Shown: positions 55,103 through 64,000, counted from the stretch's first letter. The stretch: 64,000 nt of DNA from Agarophyton chilense (GCA_030374765.1 JARGXX010000123.1:1-64000), one strand, 5' to 3'. The notes: a model not told the origin generated them from the sequence alone. Made by a program: numbers and translations.

Positions 55103-55360
55103 ATGTATTACATGTCTTCTTTTTGTCGTCTTTTTGTACTTCTTATCTTTGCCCTCTTCTGCACTGGTACTCTCGAGAGCATATCAAATACCAACGTCCC
55201 TCTGGGTTGTAACCACCCGTTGTGTCCTTTCATTAATACATTTGATCAAGGCGTTTGGAATCTCGAGATAGCAAGTAGGAGACAGAGAGTTTGTCCCGAC
55301 AGTGAGGGAGATATCTGGCCTGGTGAGGATTTGGGGGAAGAAACCGTTTCTATTTGGTGA
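55103..55360 (+). CDS. Hypothetical small secreted protein or first exon (85 aa)
   Basis: The ATG at 55103 opens a strongly hydrophobic N-terminus (SFCRLFVLLIFALFCTGT) that looks like a signal peptide. A Cys-containing segment follows (GCNHPLCPF). The frame ends in TGA right after ETVSIW. The last codons overlap a GTGAGC that could be a 5' splice site, so this may be a first exon. No family is recognised. It lies just outside the mariner end. Chance cannot be excluded. Confidence 0.3.
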   Translation: MYYMSSFCRLFVLLIFALFCTGTLESISNTNVPLGCNHPLCPFINTFDQGVWNLEIASRRQRVCPDSEGDIWPGEDLGEETVSIW

Positions 55361-57012
55361 GCCTCAGCCACAAGCAAGACCACGAGGGATAAACCACGCT
55401 GGATGATGTATGACCTTCTCATCTAAAACACACACAGCCTTACCATGAGCAGATATCTTCACGCATGTAGCATGGGCATTCGTTTGCCGCTGACAGAGAA
55501 GCTTGTGTAGGTTTCTAACAACCGGCTGATAGCTACAATAATGACGAGAGAAAGACGGTCACAAAATTTGTGAGACAGTTAAGCACCGCTTTAGTCATCG
55601 GCAAGACTTTGTCGTGGTTTTTTTGGTTACGTAATTTGTGACTTTCTATCGAAGTGTTTTGTAAATACCCAACGACTTTCCTGGTTTGGAGAAAAGAATT
55701 TTCCTGATACCTAAAGGAATGAATACAAATTCCAAAGCTCTATGAAAAAGTAAAGCTTTTGAACCTAAATGATTGCTTTCGAGATGTTTGACGAGTCTAT
55801 GAAACCATTGGGATAGTGAGCAGTGACAAAAAGTGATGAACTGGTCATTTAGGTGGAATTGCGTTTTGACAGCACCAAAAACAAAGGAATGCAATAGGAT
55901 TGCTTCATACGTCGGAAAATTTAGTTATATTGCCGAACAAATTGTCGCAAGAGTGTAATCTTGAGTATCAATTGGCTCCTCCTCAGAAATGTTCCATCGG
56001 ACTAAGAAGAAACCTGTCTAAAAGCGGTGTTGTTTTCAATATCAGTACTTCTGCAGTGACTAACAAATATGACATACAGAGCTGGGTTGGGGGTGATTTT
56101 GTATAAAAGAGATAGACCTAACTCTCTCGTTTTTTGGGGTTTGTGTGAGTTGGAATTGCATTTATCTCATCACGTGCTCTACCTCCAGAAGTTTCAAAGT
56201 TGGGCATGCCTTTCGGATATGTTCATTCAGAGGTTTTGCTATGTCCATGAAACAAGTCGAACTATGCAACACAAAGTGACATTACCAAGTGAAATATTGT
56301 CAGCGCAAACTACTAATCTTGTGGTGAAACCTGAGCTCGGGACAAAAAATGAGTGCAAACCGGCGCTGTGCACACATGAAGACAGTTGAAGCCGAGAGGC
56401 TTTCGTGCAAAAACACGAAAGAGGAAGCTGGGCGGAAGAATCAGTTGCAGCCTGTTGAGAAGACATGTGTCCAACACAGTGAGAATATTTTGTAGCGTTG
56501 GAAATCTTGTTCATAACAGTTCTATTTGGTATGAGAAGCGTCTCGTTCTCATGTCAGGGTGGCCCCACAGGCAAGCACACTTCAACGAAAATGATGAAGA
56601 AGGCGTACTCAATGCCTCTCGGTGCGGGGCGATTTAGAGCAGACGAGGAAGGTAAATGATTTTGCGTTGATGCATATGCGACGTGATGCACAATATGCAA
56701 GGGGAGGTGGGTAGATTGCTGTGTTAATGCTGCTGGAGAGACGAATTGTCGGCTGCAGGGGTAGGGACAGGGACAGGTTCCCCAGAATCGGGAGATCGAG
56801 CTGAAAGCTCGCTTTGCCACTTAGATTTTAAATCTGTTGCGCTGGTAAGGCAGAGACAAGTTGTCTCCCAAACAAACGTATGCATGGCCTGTTGGATTGG
56901 CTCTCTGAGAAGAAAGAGCAGATATAAGTAATGAACGCTGTCTCCTTTTCTACCGTTTACGACACAGGGTGAAGATCATCATTTGGAGCATCTTGTCTTG
57001 TGGTGGTTCGCC
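55361..57012. other. Intergenic region, no gene supported
   Basis: Only short open frames without conserved pattern. The pyrimidine-rich stretch and acag at about 56951-56966 could be a 3' splice site upstream of the next gene. Confidence 0.5.
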
Positions 57013-57501
57013 ATGTATCGATGTAATCACATGGACTGCAAGGGGATATGGTATACTGAAGAATCGTTCGTACGGCACAACCACCCACCATCATCAGATC
57101 AGCCAGTTATAGTATTGTCAGAAGAAAGCTTTGAGCATAAGCGTTCTTTGAAGAACAAGAGCACCGAAAAACAGAAAAGCAGCCCGAAGAAAGCGGACAA
57201 GAATAGAGAAAGCAGGGGTGCACGGTCTCAAGCAAGCAGTGCTTCTTTAACTGAGCCTCTCGTACCTGTTTCAGAACGGCCGTCGCCGATTAAGTTGAAG
57301 GGTAATGGGGATTCGGACACTTTTAATCCAAAACCGCACACCGATTCATGGATAAAACATGGGCGTATAAGTCGAATATGCCCATACTGCACAGGGTCAT
57401 ATCTTACCAATGCTCAAAGCAAGAGGAGAGTAGGATGCGAATTGTGCCGAGCGTCAGGCATGGTACTTGGAGTTCCTAAATCAAAGGATTGGCCAAAGTA
57501 G
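57013..57501 (+). CDS. Two-zinc-module protein with HNHPP finger and zinc ribbon (162 aa)
   Basis: The first ATG is at 57013. Residues 4-24 form C-x4-C-x12-H-x-H, ending HNHPP, the pattern of FLYWCH/WRKY-GCM-like zinc fingers found in DNA-binding and MULE-transposase-derived proteins. Residues 45-75 are Lys/Ser-rich. Residues 123-145 form C-x2-C ... C-x2-C (CPYC and CELC), a zinc ribbon. The short linker suggests a nucleic-acid-binding protein, possibly domesticated from a transposase. An upstream exon is possible because the frame is open to the left and a potential 3' splice site lies near 56966. No close family is recognised. Confidence 0.45.
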   Translation: MYRCNHMDCKGIWYTEESFVRHNHPPSSDQPVIVLSEESFEHKRSLKNKSTEKQKSSPKKADKNRESRGARSQASSASLTEPLVPVSERPSPIKLKGNGDSDTFNPKPHTDSWIKHGRISRICPYCTGSYLTNAQSKRRVGCELCRASGMVLGVPKSKDWPK

Positions 57502-58068
57502 AAGTAAGTGTAGAGGGAAGATTGGAATTAAGTGCGATTGGACAGTGTGCGGTTGTGTTTGGAGAATGTGAACAGGCGTGGTGGTGGACAAAAAAGGAGT
57601 TGTACTAGCTAGAAAGTGGGCAGAGTAATTTGTGTGTGTGCTTAATAGAGTAGGGAATGTAAAAGTGTCAAGTAGCGGCTTGCTTATATATGGCAGTGGC
57701 ACAGAGGGATGGGGTTGGTATTGCGGATGCAATCACATGTGTGTTTGGGTGCATGAGCGCGTGGGGGAGGTATGACAGCGATGAGGTAGTACGAAGGTTA
57801 GTTTTGCTGCATGATGCAGAGAAGGACGGGGGGAGAGCGAACGAGAAAGGAATCAAGCGCAATGCACTTGCGATTTGCAGTAAAGCTATCTATGAGCGAC
57901 GCTCGCGCAAAAAAGTGTTGGCCTGGACGCAAAAGCAACGCTGTGGGTGGGCGCTGTTGCGCTGTAACGTTCCCATTGGCTGCGCCAAATGGCCCATAGG
58001 CAGCAGCCGCCGCCGCTTCCGCCGCCGCGCTCTTCGGTCCCCGTGCTGGGAAGCGCCAAGTGAAATGA

Positions 58069-58246
58069 AGCGGAACCAAGTGAAGCGAAACCAAGTGAAG
58101 CGAAATCAAGTCAAGTGAAGCAAAATCAAGTGAAGCAAAACCAAGTGAAGCGAAACCAAGTGAAGCGAAATCAAGTGAAGCGAAATCAAGTCAAGTGAAG
58201 CGAAACCAAGTGAAGCGAAACCAAGTGAAGCAAAACTAAGCGACGC
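58069..58246. repeat. Minisatellite, 15-bp unit, upstream of the metaxin gene
   Basis: About ten to twelve imperfect copies of aagtgaagcgaaacc, some shortened, end 70 bp before the metaxin ATG. From 57502 to 58068 no gene is firmly supported. Confidence 0.85.
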
Positions 58247-58315
58247 AAGAGCGGCGGGGCGCGTTTCGTCGAGAGACTCCAAACGTCAAAAAGCAAAGCA
58301 ACAAGCGGCAGCCGC

Positions 58316-59353
58316 ATGCCCACGCGGCCGATCGGAAAGAGCGCGCGCGCCGCGCAGCCCGTGGACGCGGCGCGCGCCGCGCGCAGCTCCGCGGCGCAGT
58401 CGCAGTGGAGCGTGACGGCGCGCATCTACACGGAGGCGGGCGGCTGGGGATTGCCCACCGTCGACGCCGACGGCTTGGCCGCCATTGCGCTGCTGCGCTT
58501 TTGCGACGTGAGCTTCGCCTTGTGTCCCGGCGCGTCGCGCTCCATGACCACTGCAAACGTTCTTCCCGTCGTCATGTTTGAGCACGCAGACAGCGTGGAG
58601 CCTTCCGTGTGCGCTGGACTTCCGTCGCTCATCGCTCTGCTCACCGCTAACCTCACGTTGCCCGATCCCAACCAAGCGCTCACCCCCGTCATGATTGCCG
58701 AGAGCACTGCCTTTGCTACCTTGCTAACGTCGCGCTTTGCGCCCGCCCGATTGTACGAGTGGTTCCTCGTCAACAGCAATTACGACGACATCTACCACAC
58801 CCTGCTGGAGAACGACACCGCCTTCCCGCTCAATCGCGTCTTGCCCTTCCTCAAGCGCCGCCAAATCATGCGTCAGCTTGCCGATCGTCGCCCGGACAGT
58901 CTGTACTTTGACGCCGGCATTGCGCTCGCCGCCCTGTCCACCCGTCTGGGTGAGCGCAACCGCTTCTTCTACGGCGACCGTCCCTCCGTACTGGACGCCA
59001 TTGTCTTTGGATATCTGGCCACCGTGCTGTACGTCCCGCTGCCTTGCTCGCAATTGCGCGTCCACGTCGCAAAGTACCCCAACCTCGTGTCGTTTGTGGC
59101 GCGCGTGCAGCAGAGCTTCTTCGCGCGCCAAGGCGAACGCATTGTGGGCGAGCTCGATGCCGACGCCCTCGTGGAGCAGCGTCGTCGTGAAGCCACTCGC
59201 GAGGCGCGTCGTGCCGAACAGCCCACCACCAAATCTCTCTCGGAGGAGGAAATCACGCGCCAGCGCTGGAACCGCTACTTCATCGTCGCTTCCGTCGCCG
59301 CCTTTGCGGCGCACGTTTTACTGGGAACTGAGATCGAACTTGAGTACGAGTAA
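58316..59353 (+). CDS. MTX: Metaxin-family outer mitochondrial membrane protein (345 aa)
   Basis: Metaxins (Sam37/Tom37 relatives) belong to the outer-membrane sorting and assembly machinery that inserts beta-barrel proteins. The frame runs without introns from the ATG at 58316 to TAA. Residues 45-115 fit a thioredoxin-like N-terminal domain. Residues 125-270 fit the GST-C-like domain, with the characteristic RLGERNRFFYGDRPSVLDA (210-228) and FGYLATVLYVPLP. Residues 321-336 form one hydrophobic segment close to the C-terminus, as in tail-anchored metaxin 1. The length is normal for the family. High GC and GC-ending codons are shared with CSN7 and AP-1 sigma next door. The stop lies 42 bp from the stop of CSN7 on the other strand. 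Confidence 0.85.
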   Translation: MPTRPIGKSARAAQPVDAARAARSSAAQSQWSVTARIYTEAGGWGLPTVDADGLAAIALLRFCDVSFALCPGASRSMTTANVLPVVMFEHADSVEPSVCAGLPSLIALLTANLTLPDPNQALTPVMIAESTAFATLLTSRFAPARLYEWFLVNSNYDDIYHTLLENDTAFPLNRVLPFLKRRQIMRQLADRRPDSLYFDAGIALAALSTRLGERNRFFYGDRPSVLDAIVFGYLATVLYVPLPCSQLRVHVAKYPNLVSFVARVQQSFFARQGERIVGELDADALVEQRRREATREARRAEQPTTKSLSEEEITRQRWNRYFIVASVAAFAAHVLLGTEIELEYE

Positions 59354-59395
59354 AAAAGCCAAACGTCTATGTCAGTGTCATGTGCGCCCTCACCC

Positions 59396-60283
59396 TCACT
59401 CACACGCGTCCGAGTCTGAGGAGCGCGCGCGTCTTGCACGCATGGCGCGCGTATCGTGCCGCACTTGCTGATGCTCTTCTTTGTCAGCGCTGCTCTTGTT
59501 GCGTAGGCGCAATTGGCGCGCGTCGGCGCGGTTGCTGTTGCTGTTGTTGTTGCTGTGGTTGTTGCTGTTGTTGTTGTTGTTGTTGTTGTTGTTGCTGTTG
59601 CTGTTGTTGGCGTCGGCAGCGCGCACGGCCGAGCGCACAGCGTCCAGCTGCGCGTCGGCGCGTAGTTTGTGCTGCTTGGCGCGCATGGTGTGCGTGGCAA
59701 TGAGCTGCATCTTGTCGTCGATGGTGTCGTCCAGCCGCGCGCAGCGCTCAAGAAAGTTGTTGAGACAGCGCACCATAGGCTCGATGCCGTGCACCACGTG
59801 CACATCGCGCCCCTCCACGGCGGAAATGTGCACGGTTGCGGCGTGCTGGTTCATGCGCGCGCGCAGCAGACCGGCGTACACCGCGTCGATCACCACGTCC
59901 TCCAACTGACGCGTGGAGTGCACGGCCAGGGCGTGACGCAGTTGGTGGTAGCTGAGCTCGGAGCGGCCGGCGGCAAGCGACACGAGCGTGAGCGTGCGCA
60001 GCTTATTGAGCTGACGCTCCGACAAGCGCGGGTACATGTGCTGCGTGCGCTGGTACTGCTCCAACGTGCCGTATGCAAACAGACGCAGAAGCTGCACGTA
60101 CTTTGCGTACGTTTGGTCCCACGCCAGCGACTGGATGGAACGCTGCGCCAGCAGCTCGGAGAACACGTACAGGTTGGCGTCTTCCGTGGCGTCCACGCAC
60201 AGTTGCGCTGCCGCGGCGGGCGACGCCAGGCGCGCCTGCGACAGGTAGTGCAGCAGCGCGTCTGCGGCTGCGGGTGACGTCAT
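59396..60283 (-). CDS. CSN7: COP9 signalosome subunit 7 (295 aa)
   Basis: CSN7 is a PCI-domain subunit of the COP9 signalosome, which removes NEDD8 from cullins. The frame is intron-free from the ATG at 60281-60283 to TGA. Residues 35-70 (LYVFSELLAQRSI, KYVQLLRLFAYGT) and 88-165 (LSERQLNKLRTLTLVSLA, RQLEDVVIDAVYAGLLRARM, GRD) follow the CSN7 PCI pattern. Residues 166-220 are a helical tail. Residues 226-251 are a run dominated by Asn, coded by a TTG/CTG-type repeat on the plus strand, and the C-terminus is basic. eIF3m, another PCI protein, is the main alternative, but FAYGT and the LEDVVIDAVY stretch favour CSN7. Confidence 0.85.
   Translation of the reverse strand: MTSPAAADALLHYLSQARLASPAAAAQLCVDATEDANLYVFSELLAQRSIQSLAWDQTYAKYVQLLRLFAYGTLEQYQRTQHMYPRLSERQLNKLRTLTLVSLAAGRSELSYHQLRHALAVHSTRQLEDVVIDAVYAGLLRARMNQHAATVHISAVEGRDVHVVHGIEPMVRCLNNFLERCARLDDTIDDKMQLIATHTMRAKQHKLRADAQLDAVRSAVRAADANNSNSNNNNNNNNNSNNHSNNNSNSNRADARQLRLRNKSSADKEEHQQVRHDTRAMRARRARSSDSDACE
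59531..59611. repeat. Trinucleotide repeat (TTG/CTG on plus strand) inside CSN7
   Basis: About 27 triplets, mostly ttg with interspersed ctg, coding the Asn/Ser run of CSN7. Likely length-variable between individuals. Confidence 0.9.
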
Positions 60284-60295
60284 GGCGGCGACGGC

Positions 60296-60344
60296 GACGG
60301 GCGACGGGCGACGGGCGACGGGCGACGGGCGACGGGCGACGGGC
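60296..60344. repeat. Seven perfect copies of gacgggc upstream of CSN7
   Basis: A 7-bp unit repeated seven times, in the 5' leader or promoter of CSN7, 13 bp before its ATG. Followed by G-rich sequence to about 60412. Confidence 0.9.
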
Positions 60345-60498
60345 GGCAGGGGGGGGCGACAGAGGTGTGGGTGGGAAGGCGGGAGGGGGAGGGGGGGTTG
60401 CGGAGGGGGTTGGTGATCGTTTGCAATTCAAGCGTGGAATGCAAACCGAAGAGGATTTTTAGTACTGGCTACTTAACAGATAGCCACTACGATGGAAG

Positions 60499-60990
60499 CT
60501 AGCTATGTCTACCAGTAGCGGAAGAGGGCGGCTTGGGCGCAAACTCGGGCGCCGGTTCGGCCAAGGCGTCCTTGCGGTGCACGGCGTGCAGCACGGCGCG
60601 CTTGTCGCACTCGAGCAGTTCGCCGGCGCTGAACATTTCATCCAGGATCCAGTGTGCACGAGTGAAGTGGAAGATGAGGTCCAGCTCGCAGACGTTGCCA
60701 AAGTACGAGTCCAGCACCTCCACAAACACGTGCAGCAGCTCCATCGTGATGAGCTCGTTGTCGTCCGCGTCCACACACGCAATGAAGTACAGACTGGCGT
60801 AGCGTTTGTATACCATCTTGTGTGTGCGTCGGTCCACTACGTTACACATCTTGGCGCTGCGCGGTAGCACGTGCGTCTGCACGTCGCGCACGATGCGCGC
60901 CCGCTCCGTTTCACTGAACGAGTCGTACCACTTGCACAACCGCACCTTTCCCTGTCGGTTGATGAGCATGATCCAGTGAATCTGTCGCAT
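60499..60990 (-). CDS. AP1S: Clathrin adaptor AP-1 sigma subunit (163 aa)
   Basis: The small subunit of the AP-1 complex, acting in clathrin-coated vesicle formation at the trans-Golgi network. The single exon starts at the ATG at 60988-60990. The family pattern is complete: IHWIMLINRQGKVRLCKWY at the start, KRYASLYFIACVD and DDNELITMELLHVFVEVLD in the middle, and YFGNVCELDLIFHF and ILDEMFSAGELLE toward the end. Length is normal for sigma subunits (about 155-163). The C-terminal extension after LLECDKRAVLHAVH fits AP-1 better than AP-2 sigma. It lies 215 bp upstream of CSN7 and 271 bp downstream of lipoyl synthase, on the same strand. Confidence 0.9.
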   Translation of the reverse strand: MRQIHWIMLINRQGKVRLCKWYDSFSETERARIVRDVQTHVLPRSAKMCNVVDRRTHKMVYKRYASLYFIACVDADDNELITMELLHVFVEVLDSYFGNVCELDLIFHFTRAHWILDEMFSAGELLECDKRAVLHAVHRKDALAEPAPEFAPKPPSSATGRHS

Positions 60991-61261
60991 TGCAATCGCA
61001 CCATCGTGCCCGCGCTCTCGTCAGTTGACCCACTTGGCAGCTCAGCTCCTGACGCCACGCCCTATTTGACTGGCTCAACGTACCATGTTTGCTTGCAAAC
61101 AAACACAAGGAGAGAGAACAAACCAACAAACAAAGCAAAGACAACGGGAACACACGCTACTGACGCTTCTTCCCAAACACACCACCGCGTGCTGTATCTA
61201 TGCCTATCTACCAAGTATCAACCATACCGCCCAACACGTGTCCCATATTTCTGTACCCTAC

Positions 61262-62287
61262 CTACTCCATCCCGTCCACACGCCCGCTGCGAATCATCTT
61301 CTCCAAAAAGTACTCCCCCGCCTTGTACGAACTGCGCACCATCGGACCAGACGCAACGTACTTGAAGCCCATCGCTTGCCCTTCCATCTCCCACTGCCTG
61401 AACTTTTCCGGCCTCACATATTCAACCACACTGAGATGGCGCTCGGTAGGCCTCAGATACTGGCCAAACGTCATCACATCCACACCTACTCTTCGACAAT
61501 CACGCATGGTCTGCCTGACTTCCTCATCGCTTTCGCCAAGCCCAAGCATCACGCTGCTTTTCGTGTACACCCCGCTTTGCTTCGCCACTTCCAGCACGCG
61601 CAGACTCTGATTGTAGTTGGCCCGTCTGTCCCTCACATGCTGCTGTAAACGCTGCACAGTCTCCACATTGTGCGCAAACACGTCAAGACCACACTCTGCC
61701 AAACAACGAACCGCGCTCTCATCGCCCTGAAAATCGCCCACCAAGCACTCCACCAACAGTTGAGGCTTCAAAACCTTGATGTATTGCACGGTCTTTGCAA
61801 AGTGACTTGCACCGCCATCGGGTAGGTCATCACGATCCACACTCGTCAGCACCACGTACTTGAGCCCCCATTGCGCAATTTCAGCCGCCACGTTAAACGG
61901 CTCGTCCTCGTCCGGAGCCGCAGGCTGTGCCGCCGTGTTCACAGCACAAAAGCGACACCCGCGAGTGCACGTGTCGCCGAGCACCATGATAGTTGCCGTG
62001 CCGCCGTTCCAACACTCGCCAATGTTCGGGCAAGCTGCTTCCTCACACACAGTATGAAGACCGCGCGATCGGAGCGAATCCTTCAACTGATCGTGTTGAG
62101 AGTGCTTTGCGTACGAGTCCGGCGCGGCAACGCGGAACCATTTCGGACGCGGCGTGGGCTGCGGTGCTCCCACAGACGGCGCGCGCGGCATCGTGCTCCC
62201 TCTTGGCGCAAGTCTTGTGCGACGCCTCACAACTCGTGGCCTCTGAGGAAGCGTAGGCGCCGCGAGGAAGGAAAGGCCGCTGTCCAT
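61262..62287 (-). CDS. LIP1: Lipoyl synthase, organellar, probably plastid type (341 aa)
   Basis: Lipoyl synthase inserts two sulfurs into octanoyl chains bound to E2 or H proteins, using radical SAM chemistry. The first ATG is at 62285-62287; an upstream in-frame TTG extension was not used. Residues 1-45 are Arg/Pro/Ser-rich, like a transit peptide. C81, C86 and C92 ([12 protein letters not shown]) hold the auxiliary [4Fe-4S] cluster. C107, C111 and C114 (CTRGCRFC) hold the radical SAM cluster. RSSY at 318-321 is the conserved C-terminal motif. [11 protein letters not shown] has the DGG form usual in plastid enzymes, where mitochondrial ones mostly have DQG, which is why I favour the plastid. 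No intron and no break. Confidence 0.92.
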   Translation of the reverse strand: MDSGLSFLAAPTLPQRPRVVRRRTRLAPRGSTMPRAPSVGAPQPTPRPKWFRVAAPDSYAKHSQHDQLKDSLRSRGLHTVCEEAACPNIGECWNGGTATIMVLGDTCTRGCRFCAVNTAAQPAAPDEDEPFNVAAEIAQWGLKYVVLTSVDRDDLPDGGASHFAKTVQYIKVLKPQLLVECLVGDFQGDESAVRCLAECGLDVFAHNVETVQRLQQHVRDRRANYNQSLRVLEVAKQSGVYTKSSVMLGLGESDEEVRQTMRDCRRVGVDVMTFGQYLRPTERHLSVVEYVRPEKFRQWEMEGQAMGFKYVASGPMVRSSYKAGEYFLEKMIRSGRVDGME

Positions 62288-62898
62288 GGCGCCGCCTGTG
62301 GACGCACGCTCACGAACTGTTTCGGACGATGAAAGGCCTCTGGCAATCGAAGTTTCGCGTGCACAGCAAATCGCACTATGAGAGGTGTTGAGATCAACAG
62401 CACACAAACTAGCCCAAGTAAGTTACCGTCGGTACATAAAATAAAAAGCCTTTCAATGCACTCGCACACCCCTCGCTCTGACAGCCATCGAAACACCTCC
62501 GTCGCCTCCACCGTTGAGTCGGAGTTCTTCATGATGACGTGCTTCGCGTTTGGGCGAACTAAGCCTGGCCCACATCTACCTATCATTGGCTCCATGATAA
62601 CCAAAACGCATCAGCCCTGCGCAAAATCACGGCTGTTGCTCTTGCCGGGAAGCCACAAATATGGATACAAGAGAACGAAAGGCGAACAAATTGCAGTCCT
62701 GTCCAGGATTATCCTAAGAACCGTTTTACTTGTTTCAGCTTATATGTCCGCTTACAACGCTACTCAAGGGAATGGTTTCATGCACAGGGTCCTAAGCACA
62801 GGGAGAACGTCATGACTAGAATCTTCCGACAAACACCTTCCACAACTTGAAAACCATAGTTTCCGTGTGCATAGTGGCCAATATTGATGCATCCGTGC
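62288..62898. other. Intergenic region between lipoyl synthase and Pet127-like gene
   Basis: About 0.6 kb. It should hold the lipoyl synthase promoter and the 3' UTR of the Pet127-like gene. A plus-strand frame at 62378-62815 has no recognisable domain. Confidence 0.5.
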
Positions 62899-64000
62899 TT
62901 AGCGTAAGTAAATTCGTGCCAGTCCGCCGATGAACTTTGAATAATGCTCGGCCCTCAGCTTGGTGACTTCAGAAATGTTATACTTCAATCGGAAGGTATC
63001 ACCTTCATTCAACGAGATATTCTTTCTTGGATGCTCTTCATCATTAACGAGTGGAACAACTTTCAGTTCCCACGCACGAAGGTTATTAGGATTACATGAA
63101 GAAAAATCAAACTTCACATGATTGAAGACACTACTATTCGCCGGACGTCGTTTGTTCATCTTTGAATCTTGCTTTTCGCCCGGTATCCACGATCCCCCAA
63201 ACTGTTTTAAAAGGTCGTGTGCCCCGACAATGGACAACCCAGGACAAACGATACCATGCAACTCAGAGTCAACGTGCCATTGATCAAACGCTTGCAGATT
63301 CGATATTTGTTCTTGCTGAACCTCAGGCGTTGCGGAGCTCTCGCGTTCTCGCCGTTTAAACTCTGCATCACCGAAGGGATCTTCCTCATCCTTCCCTAAA
63401 CGCTGCACAAATACAAACATCTTCAACTTTGACCATTCTGTGTATAACATGACCTTCAACCGATCTTCGGTATTTTCCAACGGCAAGCTATCCGTCACGG
63501 TGGCTAGGACTTTTTCCAAAAGATGCACAGCCGTACCAAAGGCAATATCTGCCCATCGGCTGTTTCCAAAGACATATGACTCAATCTCCTTCAGCGAGAT
63601 ATACTCCAATCCTAGCAGCTCAGTCGTATTGTGATAAGCGACAAGTGCTCCTGACATGCGACCAATACGTAGCTGAAGCGCGTATTTAAGAAACACCGTG
63701 CGAACCATGTCGTAAAACTCGCGCTCATACGAATCGGTCTTCCCTCTCAAAAAACGAAGCTTGTGTGACGTATATTGCAAGTAGTTAGGTAAATCATATC
63801 TTATCTTCGCCACAGCACGAGTTTTGACATCAAATACTTCACCGGTTTGGCCGTTTCGACAATCAATCTGTGCACGAAGGACAAATTTAGAAGCTTTCGA
63901 GTAGTGGTAAAACTGCTTCTCCTCGGCGGATGGTTTCATTCCAAACTGCTCATTTCTATCTATATCGTTTTGTGAAGAAACAACATATCTCTGGGAAAAC
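62899..64000 (-). CDS. PET127: Pet127-like mitochondrial RNA-metabolism protein (N-terminus beyond the window)
   Basis: Pet127 is a mitochondrial inner-membrane-associated protein involved in mRNA 5' processing and decay in yeast; the family was placed in the PD-(D/E)XK nuclease superfamily. The frame is open to the right edge (20 codons before the Met at 63939), so the start is outside. Family landmarks are very clear: RAQIDC and EVFDVKTRAVAKIRYD (candidate catalytic Asp26, Asp37 and Lys39 counted from that Met), YEREFYDMVRTVFLKYALQL, RIGRMSGALVAYHNTTELLG and EYISLKEIE. The C-terminal 120 residues are less conserved. It stops at TAA 62899-62901 with no intron seen. The gene is less GC-rich than the metaxin/CSN7/AP-1 sigma group. 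Confidence 0.85.
   Translation of the reverse strand, partial: FSQRYVVSSQNDIDRNEQFGMKPSAEEKQFYHYSKASKFVLRAQIDCRNGQTGEVFDVKTRAVAKIRYDLPNYLQYTSHKLRFLRGKTDSYEREFYDMVRTVFLKYALQLRIGRMSGALVAYHNTTELLGLEYISLKEIESYVFGNSRWADIAFGTAVHLLEKVLATVTDSLPLENTEDRLKVMLYTEWSKLKMFVFVQRLGKDEEDPFGDAEFKRRERESSATPEVQQEQISNLQAFDQWHVDSELHGIVCPGLSIVGAHDLLKQFGGSWIPGEKQDSKMNKRRPANSSVFNHVKFDFSSCNPNNLRAWELKVVPLVNDEEHPRKNISLNEGDTFRLKYNISEVTKLRAEHYSKFIGGLARIYLR

Noticed and set aside
55646-55894. 82-codon minus-strand frame
   Set aside because: No start context, domain or conservation evidence.
57690-58118. 142-codon plus-strand frame (MAVAQRDGVGIADAI...) before metaxin
   Set aside because: No domain, and its end is translated minisatellite (repeated KRNQV). 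Most likely chance.
58069-58246. Regular repeats resembling a CRISPR array
   Set aside because: Units abut without unique spacers and the genome is eukaryotic; it is a minisatellite.
59481-59909. Plus-strand frame with a long poly-Leu run
   Set aside because: Shadow of the Asn repeat of CSN7 on the opposite strand.
62378-62815. 145-codon plus-strand frame between lipoyl synthase and Pet127
   Set aside because: No recognisable family or bias; overlaps where promoter and 3' UTR are needed.

Overview
The window is nuclear DNA of a eukaryote, most likely a multicellular red alga of the Chondrus type (inference). The evidence is an intron-free compact cluster of eukaryotic housekeeping genes (metaxin, COP9 signalosome subunit 7, AP-1 sigma, lipoyl synthase, Pet127), a large island of nested Ty3/gypsy chromoviruses, and a tandemly duplicated gene for a secreted heparinase II/III-like enzyme that could act on a sulfated cell-wall polysaccharide. 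No bacterial operon structure, rRNA, tRNA or CRISPR array was recognised.

Layout. 1-9431: tandem array with a 4787-bp period. It holds one complete copy of the heparinase-like gene, one copy cut by the left window edge and one copy cut at 9431. 9432-11604: degenerate Ty3/gypsy fragment (RT, RNase H, integrase). 11610-21627: a young LTR element (called B here) with 863-bp LTRs, a perfect 5-bp target duplication (ctgac), gag, a -1 frameshift signal, a decayed pol and a chromodomain, but no RT, RNase H or integrase core. 21628-24291: a second degenerate element with gag, protease and integrase but no RT, interrupted by B. 24292-32395: degenerate chromovirus C. 32396-35521: truncated Ty1/copia element. 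35522-37949: LTR-like remnants. About 37950-42583: old chromovirus E. 42584-54007: chromovirus D, nearly full length, holding a nested 888-bp solo LTR. 54008-55075: Tc1/mariner remnant. 55103-57501: two small hypothetical genes. 58316-64000: compact gene cluster.

The most unusual content lies in the chromoviruses. (1) B and D carry homologous proteins encoded antisense, between the chromodomain and the 3' LTR. Both start just inside the 3' LTR. In D the antisense frame is split by the solo LTR, and removing the insertion (888 + 5 bp) leaves about 510 codons in one frame with one stop. (2) Element B, in both coding and LTR sequence, is packed with perfect or near-perfect short hairpins far above what random sequence would give. 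(3) Four chromoviruses share one primer binding site, which fits the 3' end of a tRNA-Tyr. (4) B is young (LTRs about 98.5% identical by eye) yet has no reverse transcriptase, so it must have been mobilised by proteins from elsewhere.

The housekeeping cluster is tight. Metaxin (+) and CSN7 (-) converge with 42 bp between stop codons; AP-1 sigma, lipoyl synthase and Pet127 follow on the minus strand. I see no functional link beyond adjacency. Element B, C, D and E are labels used only in this report.
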